Origin: JBQCDV01 sp051960855
GTDB lineage: Bacteria; Actinomycetota; Actinomycetes; JAJZTN01
Direction of reading: 5' to 3'
Length of the DNA stretch: 12,200 nt
Assembly (NCBI GenBank): GCA_051960855.1
Contig: JBQCDV010000083.1
Coordinates: forward strand, 1-12,200
The position numbers were made by a program, and so were the translations under genes. The notes under the pieces were generated by a model. It had not been told where the DNA came from. It was given only the letters and a program-made list of their open reading frames with translations, and ran no database searches. Below, in pieces: positions 5,548 through 12,200 of the stretch. Each line of letters opens with the position of its first letter. Position 1 is the stretch's first letter.

Positions 5548-7158
5548 GTGGGGGTCTCTGAGGTGCGGGACGTGACCCATCTCGTGCCGAACGGCGCAGC
5601 CCGGCCCGCCGCCGTCGCCGTCCGCGGGCTGAGCTGGCGACCGCTGGGCCGGCTCGCGCCAACGCTGCGCGACCTCGACCTGACCCTGCAGCCGGGCGAA
5701 CGGCTGCTCGTCGTCGGCCCCAGCGGTGCCGGCAAGTCCACTCTGCTGCGCGCCCTGGCCGGTCTGCTCGAGACGGCCGATGCCGGGGAGCGCACCGGGG
5801 AGGTCCTGGTCGACGGAGTCACGGTCACCGGTGACGGTGCCGCCGCAGCGCCCCAGTCAGTCGCCGGCCGCGTCGGTCTGGTGCTGCAGGAGCCCGGCCG
5901 GTCGGTCGTGGCTGCCACCGTCGGGCGCGACGTCGCCTTCGGGCCGGAGAACCTCGGCCTGCCGCGACCAGAGATCGCGACCCGGGTGACGGAGGCGCTG
6001 GCGGCAGTGGCCTTCCCCTACGGTCCCGACCGGCCGACGTCGGCGCTGTCCGGGGGCGAGCTGCAGCTGCTCGCAGTCGCCGGTGCCCTCGCCATGGGAC
6101 CTGGTCTGCTGCTGCTCGACGAGCCGGTCTCGATGCTCGACGCTCCGGCCGCCCAACGGGTCGTCGACGCCGTGCGGCAGCTCGGGCGCGGCACCACCCT
6201 CGTCGTCGTCGACCACCGTCCCGCCCACTGGTTGGACGTCGTCGACCGGATGCTCGTCCTCGACAGCACCGGGCGTGCGGTCGCCGACGGGCCGGCCTCC
6301 CGCGTCCTGGTCGAGCAGCGGGACTCCCTGCGCCGGCTCGGTGTGTGGCTGCCGGACGGCCCCCCGCAACCCAGCGGCCGGGGGGCTCCGATGAGAACGG
6401 GGTCACTGGCGGCGTCGGCTGCGCAGCCACCGGTGCCGGCGACTGGGCGGCAGCCGACATCCGATGCCCTGCTGACCCTCCGCGACGTGGTCGTGCGCCG
6501 ACGCGGCCACGGGCCGCTGCCGCTGCGCGCTGCCCCATCGAGCCGGCCGGCCGTCGACGGCGTCACGCTGGACGTCCCGTGTCGGCAGCCCACCGCGCTG
6601 GTCGGCCGCCCGGGCGCCGGCAAGTCGACCCTGCTCGCCGTCGCCGCCGGCCTGCTTGCACCGACGTCTGGGACGGCGCGCCTCGCCGGTGAGCCCCGCC
6701 CGCTTTCCCGTCTCCGTGCCCGCGACCTGGCCGCCCGGGTGGCGTGGATTCCGCAGCGCCCCGACCACGGCTTCGTCACCCACCGCGTCCGCGACGAAGT
6801 CCTCGCCACCCCTCGCGCGCTCGACCGCCGCGCACCGGAGGCAGAGGAGCTGCTCGAGCGCCTCGGGCTCTCCTCCCTCGCCGACGCCGACCCCCGGTCC
6901 CTCTCGGGTGGCGAAGCCCGGCGTCTCGTCGTCGCCGCTGCCCTCGCCGCCGGTCCCGAGTTGGTCTGCGCCGACGAGCCCACGGTCGGCCTCGACCGCC
7001 ACACCTGGGACGCGGTCAGCGGCCTGCTCGCCGAGCACGCCGAGACCGGCGCCCTGCTGCTGGCCACCCACGACGAGCAGCTGGTGACGGCGGTGGCGCG
7101 CCGTCGCCTCGTCGTTCGGGAAGGCCGGGTCGTCGAGGACGCCGGGGTGTCGCCGTGA
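5548..7158 (+). CDS. ykoD: ECF transporter double ATPase (YkoD-type fused A components)
   Basis: A 536-residue protein with two complete ABC ATPase domains in one chain. Domain 1 has Walker A GPSGAGKST (57-65), Q-loop Gln114, signature LSGGE (167-171), Walker B LLLLDEP (187-193) and H-loop His223. A Pro/Ala-rich linker (about 270-305) follows. Domain 2 has Walker A GRPGAGKST (353-361), Q-loop Gln403, LSGGE (452-456), Walker B LVCADEP (472-478) and His508. Both sites keep the catalytic glutamate, so both should hydrolyse ATP. It powers the importer with the S and T components encoded on either side. The start is uncertain: GTG 5548 has no close ribosome-binding site, whereas GTG 5572 has GAGG eight bases upstream and would remove eight residues outside the ABC fold. 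The stop overlaps ykoC by four bases (GTGA). Confidence 0.92.
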   Translation: MGVSEVRDVTHLVPNGAARPAAVAVRGLSWRPLGRLAPTLRDLDLTLQPGERLLVVGPSGAGKSTLLRALAGLLETADAGERTGEVLVDGVTVTGDGAAAAPQSVAGRVGLVLQEPGRSVVAATVGRDVAFGPENLGLPRPEIATRVTEALAAVAFPYGPDRPTSALSGGELQLLAVAGALAMGPGLLLLDEPVSMLDAPAAQRVVDAVRQLGRGTTLVVVDHRPAHWLDVVDRMLVLDSTGRAVADGPASRVLVEQRDSLRRLGVWLPDGPPQPSGRGAPMRTGSLAASAAQPPVPATGRQPTSDALLTLRDVVVRRRGHGPLPLRAAPSSRPAVDGVTLDVPCRQPTALVGRPGAGKSTLLAVAAGLLAPTSGTARLAGEPRPLSRLRARDLAARVAWIPQRPDHGFVTHRVRDEVLATPRALDRRAPEAEELLERLGLSSLADADPRSLSGGEARRLVVAAALAAGPELVCADEPTVGLDRHTWDAVSGLLAEHAETGALLLATHDEQLVTAVARRRLVVREGRVVEDAGVSP

Positions 7159-7895
7159 GCTCGCGCAACCCGCTCGCACTGCTCGGCGTGGCGCTGCTCG
7201 CGATCCCAGCGGCCCTGCTCTGCTCCGATCTGCGAACGGCGTCCGCCGCCCTCCTCGCCGTCCTCGTCGTCCTCGTCCCTGCCGCCGTCCTGCTGCTCGC
7301 GCCCGGAGAACGGCAGCTGCGAGTCGGCCCGACCGCGCGGCGGGCGGTGCCGGGACTGGTCGCCGGGGCGTCCGTCGCGCTGAGCAGCCTGGTGCTGCAG
7401 CACGACCTCGGTCTCGCGGTGACCGCGCTGCTGCGGATCCTCGTGCTGGTGCTGCCGTCGGCTCTGGTGTCGGCGGCCATCGAGCCCAGCGCCCTCGGTG
7501 ACGCCTTGGCCCAGCGGCTGCGACTGCCCGCCCGGCCCGTGCTCGCGGCGGTGGTGGCGTTGCAGCGGGTCGACGGCTTCGGGGAGGACTGGGAGCAGCT
7601 GGCGCGGGCGCGACGCAGCCGCGGCGTCTCGGGCAGCGGGACGCGCGGCCTGTCGGGGGTGAGCGCACGGGTGCGCGACGTGGCCGCGCTGACGTTCGGG
7701 CTGCTGGTCGGCGCGGTCCGGCACGGCACGGAGACCGCGGTGGCGATGGATGCCCGCGGCTTCGCGGCCTTCGGTCGCGGCGGCCACCCACGGCGGACGT
7801 GGGCCCGGCCCTCGCCCTGGCGCCTCGGCGATTGGGCGCTGCTGCTGCTCGGGCTGCTGCCGACCCTGGCGGCGGTGGCTGCGGCGCGGCTCTGA
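7155..7895 (+). CDS. ykoC: ECF transporter T component (YkoC/CbiQ family)
   Basis: A 246-residue membrane protein. Hydrophobic segments lie at about residues 7-23, 30-49, 66-82, 88-108, 175-190 and 225-244. The cytoplasmic part holds two coupling motifs of the T-component family: ARARRSRG (150-157) and AMDARGF (197-203), the short helices that contact the grooves of the two ATPase domains. Subunit order S-A-T with overlapping or closely spaced genes matches the Bacillus ykoEDC arrangement; no ykoF-like gene is present. The GTG at 7155 overlaps the ATPase stop, giving translational coupling, with only a weak GGGG (7144-7147) upstream. A much longer open frame upstream is a shadow of the ATPase gene. 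It is the last gene of the riboswitch-controlled operon. Confidence 0.9.
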   Translation: MSSRNPLALLGVALLAIPAALLCSDLRTASAALLAVLVVLVPAAVLLLAPGERQLRVGPTARRAVPGLVAGASVALSSLVLQHDLGLAVTALLRILVLVLPSALVSAAIEPSALGDALAQRLRLPARPVLAAVVALQRVDGFGEDWEQLARARRSRGVSGSGTRGLSGVSARVRDVAALTFGLLVGAVRHGTETAVAMDARGFAAFGRGGHPRRTWARPSPWRLGDWALLLLGLLPTLAAVAAARL

Positions 7896-7933
7896 CCAGC
7901 TCTCGCCGCACGGCCCCCGGGCGACCCGACACT

Positions 7934-7954
7934 CTTGCTACGAAGCGGCTCAAC
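7934..7954 (+). promoter_or_regulatory. Degenerate HAIR-like element upstream of the dnaK promoter
   Basis: CTTGCTA (7934-7940), seven bases, then GCTCAAC (7948-7954). The HspR-binding HAIR consensus is CTTGAGT-N7-ACTCAAG; here the halves match 4/7 and 5/7 with exactly the right spacing. The right half is identical to the right half of the better element at 8024-8030. It is a candidate only. Confidence 0.35.
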
Positions 7955-7970
7955 TTTTGTGCCTCTGGTT

Positions 7971-7999
7971 TTGACAGTGCGGGAACACGGCACCACACT
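7971..7999 (+). promoter_or_regulatory. Predicted dnaK operon promoter
   Basis: A perfect -35 TTGACA (7971-7976) is followed after 17 bases by a poor -10 CACACT (7994-7999, 3/6). A strong -35 with a weak -10 is common in GC-rich actinobacteria. It lies between the two HAIR-like repeats; the downstream HAIR would cover the start of transcription, as expected for repression by HspR. Confidence 0.5.
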
Positions 8000-8009
8000 C
8001 GAGGCGTTA

Positions 8010-8030
8010 CTTGAGTCAGACCCGCTCAAC
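8010..8030 (+). promoter_or_regulatory. HAIR operator for HspR
   Basis: CTTGAGT (8010-8016) is a perfect left half of the HAIR consensus. After seven bases comes GCTCAAC (8024-8030), matching ACTCAAG at five of seven positions. A further inverted half, ACTCGAG (7997-8003, 6/7), lies six bases upstream of the left half. The gene for HspR itself is the fourth gene of the operon, so self-repression is expected from work on Streptomyces and mycobacteria. Confidence 0.75.
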
Positions 8031-8034
8031 CTGC

Positions 8035-8050
8035 CCGCCCGCAAGGGCGG
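8035..8050 (+). promoter_or_regulatory. Hairpin with GCAA tetraloop in the dnaK leader
   Basis: CCGCCC (8035-8040) pairs perfectly with GGGCGG (8045-8050) around GCAA, a GNRA-type loop. It ends six bases before the GAGGAGG ribosome-binding site (8056-8062). The structure is visible in the sequence; a role in mRNA stability or translation is an inference. Confidence 0.45.
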
Positions 8051-8069
8051 TTTCCGAGGAGGACCTTTC

Positions 8070-9958
<1,889 letters not shown>

Positions 9959-9959
<1 letters not shown>

Positions 9960-10573
9960 TGCCCGAGGAGCGCGACGGCCTTCCCGACCCGGTCCAGGAG
10001 ACCGCCACCCCGCCCCACGGTGACCCCACTGCGGACAGCGGGGCGGCGGCCCCCACCGCCGGGGCGGCGGCCGCTGACCCGAGTGCCGCAGCCGGCGCCA
10101 ACGAGACGGCGACCGCGGACGGCGCGCCAGGGGCAGCGTCGTTCGAGACGCAGTTGGCCGAGCGCACAGCGGACCTGCAGCGCCTCCAGGCGGAGTACGT
10201 CAACTACCGCCGCCGTGTCGAGCGCGACCGGGACGTAGCGCGGGAGGCAGCGCTGGTCAGCCTGCTGTCCGAGCTGCTGCCCGTGCTCGACGAGATCCAC
10301 CTCGCGCGTCAGCACGGGGACCTCGACAGCGGGCCGTTCAAGGCGATCGCCGAGCGGCTCGAGGGCACCCTCGCCAAGGTGGGTCTGACGCGGTACGGCG
10401 AGCCGGGTGAGCCGTTTGACCCGCAGGTGCACGAGGCACTGATGCAGACTGCGGACGGCGAGGTCACCGAGCCAACGGCGACGCAGATCCTGCAGCCCGG
10501 CTACCGGCTGTCCCTGGCATCGGGTGAGCGCGTGCTGCGCCCGGCGCGGGTCGCGGTCGCCACGCCCGAGTGA
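9959..10573 (+). CDS. grpE: Nucleotide exchange factor GrpE
   Basis: A 204-residue cytoplasmic protein that releases ADP from DnaK. The first 60 residues are Ala/Pro-rich and acidic, probably disordered. A long coiled helix runs from about 62 to 118 (ERTADLQRLQAEYVNYRRRVERD). The beta domain follows, with FDPQVHEAL (153-161), the core of the GrpE signature, and RVLRPARVAV (191-200). An unusual LSLAS stretch (184-188) lies between GYR and GERVLRP. Two starts are possible: ATG 9959, six bases after AAGGG (9948-9952), and GTG 9956 immediately before it. The ATG is preferred for its spacing. It shares one base with the dnaK stop, so translation is probably coupled. Confidence 0.96.
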
Positions 10574-10636
10574 CGCTGCTAGATCTCATCCGGATGGGTC
10601 ACCACCAGCGAGCTCTCACACGAGAGGAGGTCGGGG

Positions 10637-11833
10637 TTGAGCACCAGGGACTACCTGGAGAAGGACTACTACCAGGTCCTGGGCGTGTCCAAGGACGCCA
10701 GCGCTGACGAGATCAAGCGTGCCTACCGCAAGCTGGCTCGGCAGTACCACCCCGACCACAACACCGGCGACGCCGCCGCCGAGACGCGGTTCAAGGAGGT
10801 CGGTGAGGCCTACGGGGTGCTCTCCGACGCCGCGAAGCGCCAGGAGTACGACGAGGCGCGCACTCTCTTCGGCTCCGGGGGGTTCCGCTACCCCGGGGCC
10901 GGAGGGGGTGCCGGCGGCCCTGGCGGCCCCGGCTTCAGCTTCGACTTCAACGACCTCTTCGGCGGCGGGGCTCCCGGCACCGGCGGTGGCACAGCCGGCG
11001 CCGGGGGTCTCGGAGACATCTTCGGTGGCCTGTTCGGCGGCGGCACACGCCGGCAGGCGGGCCGGCGCGGCGCGGACATCGAGAGCGAGGTCACGCTCGC
11101 CTTCCGCGACGCGGCTGACGGTTCCACCGTGCCGATCCGGATGACCAGCGAGGCCTCCTGCCCGGCCTGTCACGGCACCGGAGCCCGCGCCGGCACGACT
11201 CCCCGGGTCTGCCCGACCTGCCAGGGCTCGGGCACCACGAGCCGGGGCCAGGGAGCCTTCGCCTTCAGCGAGCCGTGCCGGGACTGCCGCGGCCGCGGTC
11301 TCGTGGTCGACGACCCCTGTCCCGAATGCCACGGCAGCGGCCGGGCCACCAGCACCCGGACGATGCAGGTGCGGCTCCCGGCCGGTGTGAGCGACGGCCA
11401 GCGCGTCCGGCTCAAGGGCAAGGGTGCGGCCGGGGAACGAGGCGGGCCGCCCGGCGACCTCTATGTCCTCGTGCACGTCAGTCCGCACCCGGTCTTCGGC
11501 CGCACGGGCGACAACCTCACGGTCACCGTCCCGGTCGGATTCGACGAGGCCGTCCTCGGCGCTGAGATCGAGGTGCCGACACTCGCCGGCGGCACGGTCC
11601 GACTGCGCCTGCCGGCGGGCACCGCTAACGGCCGGACCTTCCGCGTCCGCGGCAAGGGGATCCGTCGCAAGGACGGGACCACCGGCGACCTGCTGGTCAC
11701 CGTCGAGGTTCAGGTGCCCGCCACTCTGGACGACGCGACCCGCTCGGCCGTCGAAGCGCTGCGCGAGGCGCGACTCGCCGACGGCGCGGCCGACCCACGC
11801 GCCGCGCTGCTCGCCAAGGCAAGGTCTGCGTGA
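10637..11833 (+). CDS. dnaJ: Co-chaperone DnaJ (Hsp40)
   Basis: A 398-residue class A J-protein that delivers clients to DnaK and stimulates its ATPase. The J domain (about 9-75) has the HPD motif at 38-40. The Gly/Phe region (about 78-140) contains DFNDLFGG and DIFGGLFGG. The zinc region has four CxxCxGxG repeats: CPACHGTG (175-182), CPTCQGSG (192-199), CRDCRGRG (214-221) and CPECHGSG (228-235), all cysteines present. The C-terminal client-binding domains follow, with PPGDLYVLVHVSPHPVFGR. The start is TTG at 10637, supported by AGGAGG at 10625-10630 with a six-base spacer. The 63-bp gap after grpE is the only real gap in the operon. The TGA shares one base with the hspR ATG. Confidence 0.97.
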   Translation: MSTRDYLEKDYYQVLGVSKDASADEIKRAYRKLARQYHPDHNTGDAAAETRFKEVGEAYGVLSDAAKRQEYDEARTLFGSGGFRYPGAGGGAGGPGGPGFSFDFNDLFGGGAPGTGGGTAGAGGLGDIFGGLFGGGTRRQAGRRGADIESEVTLAFRDAADGSTVPIRMTSEASCPACHGTGARAGTTPRVCPTCQGSGTTSRGQGAFAFSEPCRDCRGRGLVVDDPCPECHGSGRATSTRTMQVRLPAGVSDGQRVRLKGKGAAGERGGPPGDLYVLVHVSPHPVFGRTGDNLTVTVPVGFDEAVLGAEIEVPTLAGGTVRLRLPAGTANGRTFRVRGKGIRRKDGTTGDLLVTVEVQVPATLDDATRSAVEALREARLADGAADPRAALLAKARSA

Positions 11834-12200
11834 TGGGCGACCGGCGCGTGGGCAGCTACGGCGGCTTCGGTCTACCGCTCGACGAGAGTGCCGCGCTCTA
11901 TGTCATCTCCGTCGCCGCGGAGCTCAGCGGTCTGCACCCGCAGACGCTGCGGCAGTACGACCGGCTGGGCCTCGTGTCCCCCGACCGGGCGACCGGCCGT
12001 GGCCGCCGCTACTCGCTGCGCGATATCGCCAAGCTCCGTGAAGTTGCGCGTCTCTCCCAGGAGGATGGTGTCAACCTCGCCGGCATCAAGCGCATCCTCG
12101 AGCTCGAGGATCAGGTGGCGGCACTTCAGGCGCGGTTGACCGAACTGAGGGCGGAAGTAGAGACAATGGTTGCCATGACCGAGCAGCGCGTGGCCGTCGC
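11833..12200 (+). CDS. hspR: Heat shock repressor HspR, MerR family (partial)
   Basis: The gene runs off the right edge with 122 complete codons visible, starting at an ATG whose A is the last base of the dnaJ stop. A MerR-type winged helix-turn-helix is clear: VISVAAELSGLHPQTLRQYDRLGLVSP (24-50), then the wing TGRGRRYSLRDIAKLREVARLS (54-75) and the helix DGVNLAGIKRILELEDQV (78-95). A coiled-coil dimerisation helix starts after that (about 95-118). HspR binds HAIR repeats at dnaK and, in several actinobacteria, clpB and lon promoters. It needs DnaK for full activity, so titration of DnaK by unfolded protein relieves repression. Position in the operon and the presence of HAIR repeats in front of dnaK agree. 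A GTG (11830) directly before the ATG is an alternative start. Confidence 0.95.
   Translation, partial: MGDRRVGSYGGFGLPLDESAALYVISVAAELSGLHPQTLRQYDRLGLVSPDRATGRGRRYSLRDIAKLREVARLSQEDGVNLAGIKRILELEDQVAALQARLTELRAEVETMVAMTEQRVAV

Noticed and set aside
6018..7998. Very long Arg/Ser/Ala-rich frames opposite ykoD and ykoC (589 and 531 codons)
   Set aside because: They are mirror images of two confidently identified genes, have no domain, and have composition typical of GC-rich shadow frames.
7994..8019. CIRCE operator (HrcA site) in front of dnaK
   Set aside because: CACTC and GAGT halves occur but are 12 bases apart and lack the TTAG/CTAA outer parts of CIRCE; the HAIR reading fits better.
10585..10626. 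Palindrome CATCCGGATG and CTCTC/GAGAG hairpin between grpE and dnaJ
   Set aside because: Both are short, and the second touches only the first two bases of the dnaJ ribosome-binding site. I see no sign of a terminator or promoter.

Overview
The window is very GC-rich DNA with strong G/C bias at third codon positions, GTG and TTG starts, and the gene order dnaK-grpE-dnaJ-hspR. Together these point to a chromosomal segment of an actinomycete (Actinomycetota). I cannot place it further. I saw no insertion sequence, phage gene, CRISPR array, tRNA or rRNA. Most of the window is core or widely conserved metabolism, and I did not find a clearly new multi-gene system.

Layout. (1) Bases 1-2493, plus strand: the 3' part of hutF, then hutI and a type I methionine aminopeptidase gene. 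Each gene overlaps the next, so they are probably translated together. HutI and HutF act in histidine breakdown: imidazolonepropionate to N-formimidoyl-glutamate to N-formyl-glutamate. (2) Bases 2560-4653, minus strand: a RibD/dihydrofolate-reductase-like protein preceded by a secreted helical protein with two LTxxQA repeats, then a 52-residue putative membrane microprotein and a DUF4235 membrane protein. (3) Bases 4683-7895, plus strand: a promoter and a TPP riboswitch followed by ykoE-ykoD-ykoC. These encode the S component, the fused double ATPase and the T component of an ECF-type thiamine/hydroxymethylpyrimidine importer. (4) Bases 7934-12200, plus strand: HspR operator-like repeats and a promoter, then dnaK, grpE, dnaJ and the 5' part of hspR. 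This is the self-regulated actinobacterial Hsp70 operon.

How the parts work together. The thiamine operon senses its own product through the riboswitch, whose downstream bases can form alternative helices around the ykoE ribosome-binding site. The Hsp70 operon encodes its own repressor, HspR. In the established actinobacterial model, HspR binds HAIR repeats at the dnaK promoter with DnaK as co-repressor. The points most worth a second look are regulatory: alternative RNA helices at ykoE, a second HAIR-like repeat, a GNRA-loop hairpin in the dnaK leader, and a hairpin covering the ribosome-binding site of the secreted protein. The unannotated-size microprotein also deserves a check.
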